Assembly: GCA_003161615.1 (NCBI GenBank)
Contig: PMOB01000032.1
Coordinates: 55,577 to 119,576 of the forward strand
Direction of reading: 5' to 3'
Length of the DNA: 64,000 bases
Source: Actinomycetota bacterium
Lineage (GTDB): Bacteria > Actinomycetota > Thermoleophilia > Gaiellales > Gaiellaceae
The notes under the pieces were generated by a model. It saw only the letters and a list, made by a program, of their open reading frames with translations, was not told the origin of the DNA and ran no database searches. Shown here piece after piece: positions 17,062 to 25,630 of the stretch. Made by a program: the position numbers and the translations under genes. Position 1 is the stretch's first letter, and the number at the start of each line of letters is the position of its first letter.

Positions 17062-19029
17062 CTAGATGCCGGCGGGAGCAGCGCCCGCCGCGTACCGCGC
17101 TGCGAGACGCCGCTGCTCGACCGCGTCCGGCCACATCGCGATCAGCGCGCCGAAGACGAAGAGGAAACCGCCCGCCCAGATCAGGTTGATCAGCGGTTTG
17201 ACGAGGACAGTGAGGTCGATCGCTGTGCCATGCTCGCCCGGCGGGATAGACGCGGTCGTGAAGACGTCGCCGAGCGTGCGCGGGTCGTGGTAGATGGACG
17301 CCTCGTTCGCCGAGTTGTCCCCTGTGTAGACGCTCTGGCCGGGGTTGAGGGTGAACCGCTCCCCGTGCCCCGAGACGGTCAGGAGCGTGCGGTAGCCGGT
17401 GTAGTCCGGGCCCTTCACCCCGCTGATCGACCGGTACGTCAGCGTGTAGCCGGCCGCCTCGATGGACTGGCCGATCCGGAGGTGCGCGTTCTCGCGGATC
17501 GTCTGGTACGCGCTCGAACCGGCGATCCCGATCGCGAGGAGGACGATCGCGGCGTGGACGACGTAGCCGCCGTAACGGCGCCGGTTGCGGGAGACGAGCC
17601 GCAAGATCCCTCCCGCCGCCGCTCGGCCGCGCACGAACTCGAGCACGATCGAGGCGATGACGAAAGCAGAGAACGTGTAGGCGAGTAGGCCGGCCCACGA
17701 GCTGCCGAAGCCGAGCCCGAGCAGCACTCCTCCCGTCACGACCGACACCGCGAACGGAATGGCGAACGTCTTCCCGAGCGAGCGCAGCGACGCCCGTCGC
17801 CACGCAACGAGCGGCCCGAGCCCCATCAGGAAGAGGAGCGGCAAGCCGAACGTGTGGAGGAAGAAGTCGTAGTACGGCTTCGATACGGACCTCGTTTGGC
17901 CGCGCACCGCCTCCGAGAAGACCGGGTAGAGGACGCCCCAGAGGATCGTCAGCGCGAGCGCGACGAGCAGGAGGTTGTTGTAGAGGAAGGTCGCCTCGCG
18001 CGAAACGAGCGACTCGAGCTTCGTCTTCGTCCGCAGCAGCGGCAGCCGCAGATAGATGAGCCCGACCGAGAAGACGACCATCAGCGCGAGAAAGCCGAGG
18101 AACCAGGCACCGATCGGGCTCTGCGAGAACGAGTGGATCGAGTCGATGACGCCCGAGCGCGTGAGGAACGTGCCGAACAGCGACAGGTTGAAGGCGAGCG
18201 CGACGAGCACCATGTTCCAGACCTTCAGCATCCCGCGTTTCTCCTGGATCATCACCGAGTGGAGGAAGGCGGTCGCCACGAGCCACGGCATGAGCGCGGC
18301 GTTCTCCACGGGATCCCACGCGTAGTAGCCACCCCAGCCGATCTCCGTGTACGCCCAGTGCGAGCCGAGGAGCTGGCCGACGCCGAGGAAGAGCCAGGCC
18401 GCGAGCGTCCAGCGACGGGTGGCGACGATCCAGCGCTCGTCCGTGCGGCCGGAGAGGAGCGCTCCCATCCCGAACGCGAACGGCACCGCGAGCCCGACGT
18501 AGCCGAGGTAGAGGATCGGCGGGTGCGCGAGCATGTACGGGTTCTGGAGGCTCGGCACCATCCCAGCGCCGTCCAAGGGCGCGGGCTGGGTGTGGAACGG
18601 GCTCGAGACGAAGCAGAGCATGAAGCTGAAGAAGACGGCGATGAGCCCGAAGACCGGTACGACCCACGCCATCAGCTCGTGTGAGCGGCGGTTGAGCCAG
18701 ACGGCGAGCGCCGCGTAGCCGGTGAGGACGGTCAGCCAGAGGAGGAGTGAGCCCTCCTGTCCGCCCCAGAAGGCCGAGAGCGCGTACGGGAGCGGCAGGT
18801 TGTGGCTCGTGTGCTCCGCGACGTATTTGAACCTGAGGTCGCGGCGAGCGAGCGCGACGAGGAGGACGGCACCGGCGGCGAGGGTCGCCGGGAAGGCGGC
18901 GAGCAGCGCGTTCTGGGCGGAGAGAGCGAGGCGGCGCCGCTTTCGCCAGGCTGCGTACGAGCCGGCGAGCAGCGCGTAGACGATGAGGCCGAAGGCGAGA
19001 AGGAGTGCGGCGCGCCCGAGCGGCGCCAT
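17062..19029 (-). CDS. ccmF: heme lyase CcmF/NrfE family
   Basis: FWGGQEGSLLLW, WAYTEIGWGGYYAWDPVENA (WWD domain), many TM helices; start overlaps ccmE stop (TAATG). Confidence 0.95.
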   Translation of the reverse strand: MAPLGRAALLLAFGLIVYALLAGSYAAWRKRRRLALSAQNALLAAFPATLAAGAVLLVALARRDLRFKYVAEHTSHNLPLPYALSAFWGGQEGSLLLWLTVLTGYAALAVWLNRRSHELMAWVVPVFGLIAVFFSFMLCFVSSPFHTQPAPLDGAGMVPSLQNPYMLAHPPILYLGYVGLAVPFAFGMGALLSGRTDERWIVATRRWTLAAWLFLGVGQLLGSHWAYTEIGWGGYYAWDPVENAALMPWLVATAFLHSVMIQEKRGMLKVWNMVLVALAFNLSLFGTFLTRSGVIDSIHSFSQSPIGAWFLGFLALMVVFSVGLIYLRLPLLRTKTKLESLVSREATFLYNNLLLVALALTILWGVLYPVFSEAVRGQTRSVSKPYYDFFLHTFGLPLLFLMGLGPLVAWRRASLRSLGKTFAIPFAVSVVTGGVLLGLGFGSSWAGLLAYTFSAFVIASIVLEFVRGRAAAGGILRLVSRNRRRYGGYVVHAAIVLLAIGIAGSSAYQTIRENAHLRIGQSIEAAGYTLTYRSISGVKGPDYTGYRTLLTVSGHGERFTLNPGQSVYTGDNSANEASIYHDPRTLGDVFTTASIPPGEHGTAIDLTVLVKPLINLIWAGGFLFVFGALIAMWPDAVEQRRLAARYAAGAAPAGI

Positions 19030-19427
19030 TAGGTCTTCGAGGAGTTCTTCGGCGCGTAGTGATCCGGGCACTTCGTGATGAGCGAGTTGCGCGTCGCAAC
19101 GAAGACACCGTTGCGCAGCGTTCCGTCGACGACGATGTCCCGTCCGGTCCTGAACAGGCTCGGGACGCTGCCGCGGTAGGCGACGAGCACGCGCGCCGGC
19201 TTTCCGTCGCCGATGTCCTTGACGTGGAACCGGAGGCTGCCCTTGCTCGCGGGTATCACCGGGCCGACGACCTTGCCGACGAGAGAGACATGACCCTTCG
19301 CGGTTGCGATGGTGCTCGGCGTCAGTTGCGCGACGCCGTTGCCGGCGAGCGCCGTGTAGACGACGAAGATCGCGAGAGCCGCCGCAACGGACAAGGCAAT
19401 CACGAGCCGCGCAGGACTGGCACCCAC
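19029..19427 (-). CDS. ccmE: cytochrome c maturation protein CcmE
   Basis: N-terminal TM, OB-fold, C-terminal heme-site-like TKCPDHYAPK; GTG start. Confidence 0.85.
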   Translation of the reverse strand: MGASPARLVIALSVAAALAIFVVYTALAGNGVAQLTPSTIATAKGHVSLVGKVVGPVIPASKGSLRFHVKDIGDGKPARVLVAYRGSVPSLFRTGRDIVVDGTLRNGVFVATRNSLITKCPDHYAPKNSSKT

Positions 19428-19433
19428 GGCGGA

Positions 19434-19439
19434 ATCGTA
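19434..19439 (-). promoter_or_regulatory. leaderless-type -10 of ccmE (TACGAT, 6 nt to GTG 19427)
   Basis: TACGAT-TCCGCC-GTG. Confidence 0.65.
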
Positions 19440-19471
19440 GCCCCGGCAGCGGCGCGGGAGCGGCAGTGCTG

Positions 19472-19711
19472 TTAGGCCGCGCGTCTCTCGGGCTTGCGAT
19501 CCGGGATCCGGTAGCCGTGCTCGTGGCAGAGCGAACCGGGCGCGTCCTCGGTCAGCGCGTCGCAGTAGCCCTTGCCGTACGCGGCACGGATGAAGGCCGC
19601 GACGACCTCGAGGTTCCACTCGCTGACGTCGGAGGCCTCGCGCCAGAGATCGGCAAGACGGAGGTCGATATCGAGCTCGAGCAGGTCGATCCGGGAAGGG
19701 CGCTTGGACAT
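19472..19711 (-). CDS. small conserved-looking hypothetical protein
   Basis: 79 aa ORF with leaderless-type -10 (TAGCTT) 7 nt upstream of ATG. Confidence 0.55.
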   Translation of the reverse strand: MSKRPSRIDLLELDIDLRLADLWREASDVSEWNLEVVAAFIRAAYGKGYCDALTEDAPGSLCHEHGYRIPDRKPERRAA

Positions 19712-19718
19712 GGCCAAC

Positions 19719-19724
19719 AAGCTA
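19719..19724 (-). promoter_or_regulatory. leaderless-type -10 (TAGCTT, 7 nt to ATG 19711)
   Basis: TAGCTT-GTTGGCC-ATG. Confidence 0.6.
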
Positions 19725-19811
19725 GAAAAAGGGTCGGACGGCATCCGTGCGACGGGCACTCGGGATGAGCTGGCGGCATTGCCCAGCTCTCGTCACACAG
19801 CCGCGAACCGG

Positions 19812-19870
19812 ACGTCACGGTTTCCACGGCATGCTTTCTTCCCCGCGGGTGGGTGGGAGTTTGGGATGGA
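19812..19870 (+). repeat. G-tract element copy 1
   Basis: ACGTCAC-N8-CGGCA ... TCCCC ... GGGTGGGTGGGAGTTTGGGATGGA. Confidence 0.65.
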
Positions 19871-19891
19871 ACAGGGGACGCACCGTCCTCA

Positions 19892-19897
19892 TAAGCT
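19892..19897 (+). promoter_or_regulatory. leaderless-type -10 (TAAGCT, 6 nt to GTG 19904)
   Basis: TAAGCT-GGCGCT-GTG. Confidence 0.65.
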
Positions 19898-19903
19898 GGC
19901 GCT

Positions 19904-20722
19904 GTGGGAGAGCTCCGTTTCGGCCCGTCCGGCCTGCCCGAGGCGGCGAGCTACGAAGCCGCGTTCGCCGGGCTTACTGCTGACGGATACCGCGCCTGCG
20001 AGTTCGGCTTCGCGGGCGGCTTCTGGCTCGACTACGAGACCGCGCCGCAGCTCGGCGCGGCTGCCGCGGCGGCCGATGTTGCGCTCTCGGTGCACGCGCC
20101 GCTCGCCGCCTTCATGGGTCACGTCGACCGCGGCAAGAAATTCAAGATGGCGCTCGGGATGCTCGACCACACGGCCGGGCTCGCGAAGGCATGCGGCGCG
20201 CAGCTGATCGTCTTCCACCCCGGCTTCCTGCTCGGCCGCGAGCGGGAGAAGGCGATCGCGGACGTCGTCGACCAGCTCGGCGACCTCCGCGCGCGGCTCG
20301 AGGCGAAAGACAGGCTCGTCCCGTTCGGCGTCGAGGTGATGGGACGCGTCCGGGATCTCGGCACCGTGGACGACGTCGTTGCAATCGCCGCCGCAGTCGA
20401 CTTCGTCCGCCCCGTGCTCGACTTCGCCCATATGCACGCGACCAGCGACGGTGCCTTCCTCGAGACCGGCGCATTCGCGGCAGCGCTCACGGCGACCGAC
20501 GCCGTGCTCGAGCCGGGCGCGCCGTTCCACATCCACTTCAGCGACATCCAATACGCCAACCGCAACGAGACGAAGCACCTGCCGTACGGCGAAGGGACGC
20601 TCCGCGCGGAGCCTCTGCGGGAAGCGCTCGCCGGCTTCGAGCGGCCGGCGACGGTGATCAGCGAATCGCCCGACGCCGCATCGACACGGTTGATCGGAGA
20701 CGTGCTCCTCGCGGGTGCGTAG
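19904..20722 (+). CDS. TIM-barrel sugar phosphate isomerase / endonuclease IV-like protein
   Basis: LSVHAPL, LIVFHPGF, FGVEVMG, DFAHMHA, IHFSDIQ metal-ligand pattern; GTG start. Confidence 0.85.
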   Translation: MGELRFGPSGLPEAASYEAAFAGLTADGYRACEFGFAGGFWLDYETAPQLGAAAAAADVALSVHAPLAAFMGHVDRGKKFKMALGMLDHTAGLAKACGAQLIVFHPGFLLGREREKAIADVVDQLGDLRARLEAKDRLVPFGVEVMGRVRDLGTVDDVVAIAAAVDFVRPVLDFAHMHATSDGAFLETGAFAAALTATDAVLEPGAPFHIHFSDIQYANRNETKHLPYGEGTLRAEPLREALAGFERPATVISESPDAASTRLIGDVLLAGA

Positions 20723-20725
20723 CAT
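20720..20725 (+). promoter_or_regulatory. leaderless-type -10 of manB (TAGCAT, 7 nt to GTG 20733)
   Basis: TAGCAT-CGCTTCC-GTG. Confidence 0.65.
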
Positions 20726-20732
20726 CGCTTCC

Positions 20733-22076
20733 GTGCTCGATCCGAAGATCTTCAAGGCCTACGACGTGCGCGGGATCTATCCCGGCGAGCTCGACGAAGC
20801 GGGCGCCGAGGAGATCGGGCGCGGCTACGTCGAGCAGTTCGAGCCACGCAGGATCGCCGTCGGACGCGACATGCGCCTGTCCTCGCCGACCATCGCCGAG
20901 GCCGTGATGCGTGGCGCGGCCGGCGCCGGCGCCGACGTCCTCGACATCGGCCTCGTCGGGACCGAGATGGTCTATTTCGCAGTCGGCTCGCTCGGCCTCG
21001 AAGGCGGGATCATGGTCACCGCCTCGCACAACCCCAAGGAGTACACCGGGATGAAGCTCGTCCGGCGTGGCGCGCTGCCGGTCGGAGGCGAGTCGGGCCT
21101 TCTGGACGTGCGCGACCGCGCAATGTCAGACGCCCGTGTAGCGCCGACTCGCGTGGCAAGCGTCCAGCCGTACGACATCTGGCCGGAATACGTCGACCGG
21201 GTGCTGTCGTTCGTGGACGTGTCGGCCATCCGGCCACTCCGCGTCGTGATCGACGCTGCGAACGGGATGGCGGGGACGATGCTCCCACCCGTGCTCGAGC
21301 GGCTGCCGATCGACGCGGTCCCGTGCTATTTCGAGCCCGACGGCTCCTTCCCGAACCACGAGCCGAACCCACTGCTGCCGGAGAACCGCGAGTTCATCGT
21401 CCGCAAGACACTCGAGGAAGGCGCCGACCTCGGCGTCGCATTCGACGGCGATGGCGACCGCTGCTTCTTTGTCGACGACAGCGGCGAGTTCGTCCCGGGC
21501 GACTTCGTCACCGCTCTCTTCGCCGAGATCCTCCTTGCCAAGGAGCCGGGCGCAAAGGTGATCTACGACGTACGCGCAAGCCGTGCGGTGCCGGAGACGA
21601 TCGAGCGGAACGGCGGTACCGCGCTGATCAACCGCGTCGGTCACGCCTTCATCAAGGCGCGGATGCGCAAGGACGACGCCGCGTTCGCCGGTGAGGTCTC
21701 CGGCCACTACTACTTCCGCGACTTCAGCCAGGCCGACTCGGGCGTCATCCCGTTCCTCCTCATGCTCGAGCTGATCTCGCGGAGGGAACGGAAGCTTTCC
21801 GAGATCCTCGCGCCGCTGCGCGAGCGCTACTTCATCACCGGCGAGCTCAACACCCCCGTCGCCGACGTCGCGCTCAAGCTGCAGGAGCTGAAGGAGCGCT
21901 ACGGCGGCGAGGGTCGCGTTTCCCACCTCGACGGCCTCTCGGTCGACGCCGACGACTGGCACTTCAACGTCCGCCCGTCGAACACGGAGCCGCTGCTGCG
22001 GCTCAACCTCGAGGCGACCTCGGAGGAGCTGATGGAACGGAAACGCGACGAAATACTGGCGGTGATCCGGTCGTGA
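20733..22076 (+). CDS. manB: phosphomannomutase/phosphoglucomutase
   Basis: KIFKAYDVRGIYPGEL, MVTASHNPKEYTGMKL, AFDGDGDRC, RPSNTEPLLRL. Confidence 0.94.
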   Translation: MLDPKIFKAYDVRGIYPGELDEAGAEEIGRGYVEQFEPRRIAVGRDMRLSSPTIAEAVMRGAAGAGADVLDIGLVGTEMVYFAVGSLGLEGGIMVTASHNPKEYTGMKLVRRGALPVGGESGLLDVRDRAMSDARVAPTRVASVQPYDIWPEYVDRVLSFVDVSAIRPLRVVIDAANGMAGTMLPPVLERLPIDAVPCYFEPDGSFPNHEPNPLLPENREFIVRKTLEEGADLGVAFDGDGDRCFFVDDSGEFVPGDFVTALFAEILLAKEPGAKVIYDVRASRAVPETIERNGGTALINRVGHAFIKARMRKDDAAFAGEVSGHYYFRDFSQADSGVIPFLLMLELISRRERKLSEILAPLRERYFITGELNTPVADVALKLQELKERYGGEGRVSHLDGLSVDADDWHFNVRPSNTEPLLRLNLEATSEELMERKRDEILAVIRS

Positions 22077-22474
22077 ACAGCGAGTACGCATTCTCAACGC
22101 GGACTCGCGTCGGCTTCTCGGACACGGACGCCCAGGGCGTCGTCTACTACGGGCGCTACAACCCCTACTTCGACCTCGCCCGGGCGGAATACCTCCGGTC
22201 GCTCGGGCTCCTCCACCGCAGCGGCGTCGGCGAGTTCGTGATGCGCGCGAACGACGTCGAGTACTTCGCGCCGGCGCGCTTCGACGACGAGCTCGACATC
22301 CACGTCCGCGTCGCCCGGATCGGGCGGACGAGCATGACCTTCGAGTTCGCCGCCTTCAAGGTGCCGGAGGAAACGCTGCTCGTCACCGCCCATCAGACGC
22401 TTGTCTTCATCGACCCGCAGGCGCGCCGGCCGATCGAGATCCCCGCCGACTATCGCGAGCCGTTCGATGCCTGA
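22073..22474 (+). CDS. hotdog-fold acyl-CoA thioesterase (YbgC/FadM-like)
   Basis: VGFSDTDAQGVVYYGRYNPYFDLARAEYL motif; GTGA overlap with manB. Confidence 0.92.
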   Translation: MNSEYAFSTRTRVGFSDTDAQGVVYYGRYNPYFDLARAEYLRSLGLLHRSGVGEFVMRANDVEYFAPARFDDELDIHVRVARIGRTSMTFEFAAFKVPEETLLVTAHQTLVFIDPQARRPIEIPADYREPFDA

Positions 22475-22763
22475 CGCGGACGAGCAACTGCGGACGACCG
22501 TCGCGGAGCTCGCGGCACGCACGGGGTGCACGTGGGCAGGCGTGTTCTTCGTCGAGGGCGAGGAACTCGTCCTCGGCCCGGAGGCGGGGACGCCCGACCC
22601 CGAGCGCCGCGCGACCGTCCCCGTCGTCTGGCGAGACACCCGGGTCGCAGAGCTCGCCGCCGACGGCGACGTCGAGCCCGCTCAGCTCGAGAGCATCGCC
22701 GCCGAGATCGCGGAGCTCTGCCTCGTCGGCTGGGACACCGGAGGCGAAGAGTGGGAGCCCTAG
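22467..22763 (+). CDS. small GAF-like domain protein
   Basis: 98 aa; overlaps upstream thioesterase end and convergent rsh stop; GAF-like RTGCTWAGVFFVEGEELVL. Confidence 0.55.
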   Translation: MPDADEQLRTTVAELAARTGCTWAGVFFVEGEELVLGPEAGTPDPERRATVPVVWRDTRVAELAADGDVEPAQLESIAAEIAELCLVGWDTGGEEWEP

Positions 22764-24994
22764 GAGGGCGTGACGCGGCGGGCGTCGAAAACGCCGTCGA
22801 TGTTGCGCAGTGAGGTCAGCAGGCTGCGGAGTGCCTTGACGTCGCCGACCTCGGCGACGTACCAGTTCCGCGCCATCTGATCCTCGACGGTGCCGCCGTA
22901 GCCGACGATGTTCGCGCCGTGCTCGGCGAACGTCCGCGCGACGTCCTCGAGCAGGCGTGGGCGGTCCCAGGAGTCGACGGCGATCTGGACGCGGAAGCTC
23001 TGCGTGCCGCCGCCCTCCCACTCGACCGGCGTGAACCGCTCCGGATTGCGACGCAGCGAGCGAACGTTCGGGCAGTCGCCGCGGTGGATCGTGATCCCCT
23101 TGCCGAGCGAGATGTAGCCGACGATGTCGTCGCCGGGAACAGGCGTGCAGCACTTGGCAAGCCGCACGAGGACATCCTCGACGCCGATCACGTTGATCCC
23201 GTACGTCTCGCTGCCGGCCGCGTCGCGGGCACGTGGCTTCTTGACCGGGACGGTCTCGTGCGCGACCTCGCTCACCTTGAGCTGCTGCAGAACCTTGTCG
23301 ACGATCTTCGCGGCGGTGAGCTTCCCCGAGCCGAGCGCGATGTAGAAGTCCTCGGCCTTCTTGAAGCCGGACTCACGAATCACGCCGGCGAGCACCGCGG
23401 AGCCTGCGAGCTTCTTGTACGGGAGGTTCTGGCCCTTGAGCGCGTTCTCGAGCAGTTCGCGGCCCTTCGCCTCGAGATCCTCCTTCTGCTCGCGCGAGAA
23501 GAACTGGCGGATCTTGTTGCGCGCGCGGGAGGAGGCGACGAGAGAAAGCCAATCGCGGGACGGGCCGCGCGCGGCGGACTTGCCGGTGAGGATCTCGACC
23601 CGGTCGCCACTGTGCAAGTGGTAGTGGAGCGGCACGATCCGGCCGTTCACCTTCGCGCCGACCGTGCGGTGGCCGACGTCGGTGTGGACGGCGTACGCAA
23701 AGTCGATCGGGGTCGCGCCGGCCGGCAGCGTCTTCACCTCGCCCTTCGGCGTGAAGACGAACACCTCCTCGTCGAAGAGGTCGGTGCGAAAGCTCTTGAC
23801 GAACTCGCCCGCGTCGGACTCGTCAGCGTGGATGTCCATGAGCGAGCGGACCCAGGCGTTCCACTCCTCGTCGGCCCGCTTCTTCGAGCGGCGTCCGTCG
23901 CGCGTGTACGCCCAGTGCGCGGCGACGCCGAGATCGGCGGTCTCGTGCATCTCCCGGGTGCGCACCTGGATCTCGAGCGGCCGGCCCTCCGGCCCGATCA
24001 CGGTCGTGTGGAGCGAGCGGTAGCCGTTGAACTTCGGCATCGCGACGTAGTCCTTGAAGCGGCCCGGCATCGGCTTCCAGAGCGAGTGGATCAAGCCGAG
24101 GGCGCCGTAGCAGTCGCGGGTTCCCTCCTCCCCGTTGCGCTCGACGATCACGCGCATCGCGGTGAGGTCGTAGATCTCGTTGAACTCGCGGCCCTTGCGG
24201 GCCATCTTGTCGTAGATGGAATAGAAGTGCTTCGCGCGGCCGGAGATGTCGACCGGGATGTCGACTTTCTCTAGCTCGCGCAGCAGGACGTCGGCGGCCT
24301 CTGCGACGTGACCCTCACGGTCGGCCCGGCGCTCGGCGACCATCGTCTTGATCTCGGAGTACTTGCGCGGGTGGAGCGTCTGGAAGGCGAGGTCTTCGAG
24401 CTCCCACTTGAGCGCGTGGATGCCGAGCCGGTGCGCGAGCGGTGCGTAGACCTCGAGCGCCTCTTTCGACTTCTGGATCTGCTTCTGCTTGCCGAGGTAC
24501 TCGATCGTGCGGAGGTTGTGGAGACGGTCGGCGAGCTTGATCAGGATGACCCGGACGTCCTCCGCCATCGCCACGACCATCTTCCGGTAGTTCTCGGCCT
24601 CCGCCTGCTCGCGGGTCTGGAACTGGACGCGCGTCAACTTCGTGACGCCGTCGACGAGAGTCGCGACCTCGTCGCCGAACTCCTCGCGCACGGCGTCGAG
24701 GCCGACCTCCGTGTCCTCGACGACGTCGTGGAGGAGCGCCGCGGCGATCGTCTGCTCGTCGAGGCGCAGTTCGGCGCAGATCGTGGCGACCCCGACCGGG
24801 TGTGTGATGAACGGCTCGCCGGAGCGGCGCTGCTGGCCCTCGTGCGCCGCGGCGGCGAAGCGGAAGGCCCGCGTGACGAGCTCGATGTCGGCGTCACTGC
24901 GCTGTGCGGACAGCTCGGCGAGCAGGCCCTCGAGGAGCTCCTCGTGCCTCTCTCCTGAAGCCACCGACGTCACTTCTCCAGTGTACTTCGGCAC
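22760..24994 (-). CDS. relA: bifunctional (p)ppGpp synthetase/hydrolase (RelA/SpoT homologue)
   Basis: HD domain (HPVGVATICAELRLDEQTIAAALLHDVVEDT), synthetase, TGS and ACT domains. Confidence 0.96.
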   Translation of the reverse strand: MPKYTGEVTSVASGERHEELLEGLLAELSAQRSDADIELVTRAFRFAAAAHEGQQRRSGEPFITHPVGVATICAELRLDEQTIAAALLHDVVEDTEVGLDAVREEFGDEVATLVDGVTKLTRVQFQTREQAEAENYRKMVVAMAEDVRVILIKLADRLHNLRTIEYLGKQKQIQKSKEALEVYAPLAHRLGIHALKWELEDLAFQTLHPRKYSEIKTMVAERRADREGHVAEAADVLLRELEKVDIPVDISGRAKHFYSIYDKMARKGREFNEIYDLTAMRVIVERNGEEGTRDCYGALGLIHSLWKPMPGRFKDYVAMPKFNGYRSLHTTVIGPEGRPLEIQVRTREMHETADLGVAAHWAYTRDGRRSKKRADEEWNAWVRSLMDIHADESDAGEFVKSFRTDLFDEEVFVFTPKGEVKTLPAGATPIDFAYAVHTDVGHRTVGAKVNGRIVPLHYHLHSGDRVEILTGKSAARGPSRDWLSLVASSRARNKIRQFFSREQKEDLEAKGRELLENALKGQNLPYKKLAGSAVLAGVIRESGFKKAEDFYIALGSGKLTAAKIVDKVLQQLKVSEVAHETVPVKKPRARDAAGSETYGINVIGVEDVLVRLAKCCTPVPGDDIVGYISLGKGITIHRGDCPNVRSLRRNPERFTPVEWEGGGTQSFRVQIAVDSWDRPRLLEDVARTFAEHGANIVGYGGTVEDQMARNWYVAEVGDVKALRSLLTSLRNIDGVFDARRVTPS

Positions 24995-25132
24995 TTTCTT
25001 CGCGAAACTTTGCGGCAGGAACGGCCGTTACAGAAGCGAAATGACGCTTTCCATGCCCTCGCTCCGCCGCTTTCGCTCGCGCCGCGCCGCCCTTCGGTTG
25101 GCGCGTGCTCTCGCGCTCACGCTGCAGCCCCG

Positions 25133-25630
25133 CTAGGCGGGAAAGGCGTCGCTGAAGACGACGCGACCCTGCGGCAGATCTGCCTCCGGGCTGAGCACCG
25201 CGACCTGGAACGGGCGGGACGGCCACCCTGACGGCGGCAGGATCCCGAGCGGCTCCGAGTGGACGAAACCGAACCTCTCGTAGAGCGCGGGGTCGCCGAT
25301 CAAAGCGACGCAAGAGGCGCCGGCCTCGCGCGCGCCGGCGAGCGCCGCCTCGACGAGAGCGCGGCCGATTCCCTCGCCCTGCCGTTCGGGCAGGACGCCG
25401 ATCGGGCCGAGCAGGAGGATCGTGTCGCCGCTCGGCTCGACGTGGCCGCGGCTGACGAGAACGTGACCGACGATGCGAGTGCCGTCGTCGGCGACGAGCG
25501 ACAGCGCCGGGATGTAGGCGTCGGTTGGACGGAGGTCGTCGACGATCTGTGGCTCGAGCTCCTTGCCGAAGGCCGCGAGGTGGACGGCGTGGATGGCCTC
25601 CTCGTCGCCGGGGCGTTCGGGCCGGATCAC
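25133..25630 (-). CDS. GNAT family N-acetyltransferase
   Basis: LLLGPIGVLPERQGEGIGRALVEAAL acetyl-CoA motif; GTG start overlapping recJ stop. Confidence 0.9.
   Translation of the reverse strand: MIRPERPGDEEAIHAVHLAAFGKELEPQIVDDLRPTDAYIPALSLVADDGTRIVGHVLVSRGHVEPSGDTILLLGPIGVLPERQGEGIGRALVEAALAGAREAGASCVALIGDPALYERFGFVHSEPLGILPPSGWPSRPFQVAVLSPEADLPQGRVVFSDAFPA

Noticed and set aside
16754-19108. 784-aa ORF over ccmF
   Set aside because: Arg/Pro-rich shadow frame; the ccmF frame carries the WWD domain.
20715-20732. GTG at 20715 as manB start
   Set aside because: The -10-like TAGCAT at 20720-20725 lies downstream of it and the family N-terminus fits GTG 20733.
25011-25132. Small plus-strand ORF (MTLSMPSLRRFRSRRAALRLARALALTLQPR) between rsh and the GNAT gene
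   Set aside because: Short, Arg-rich, no RBS or conservation evidence.
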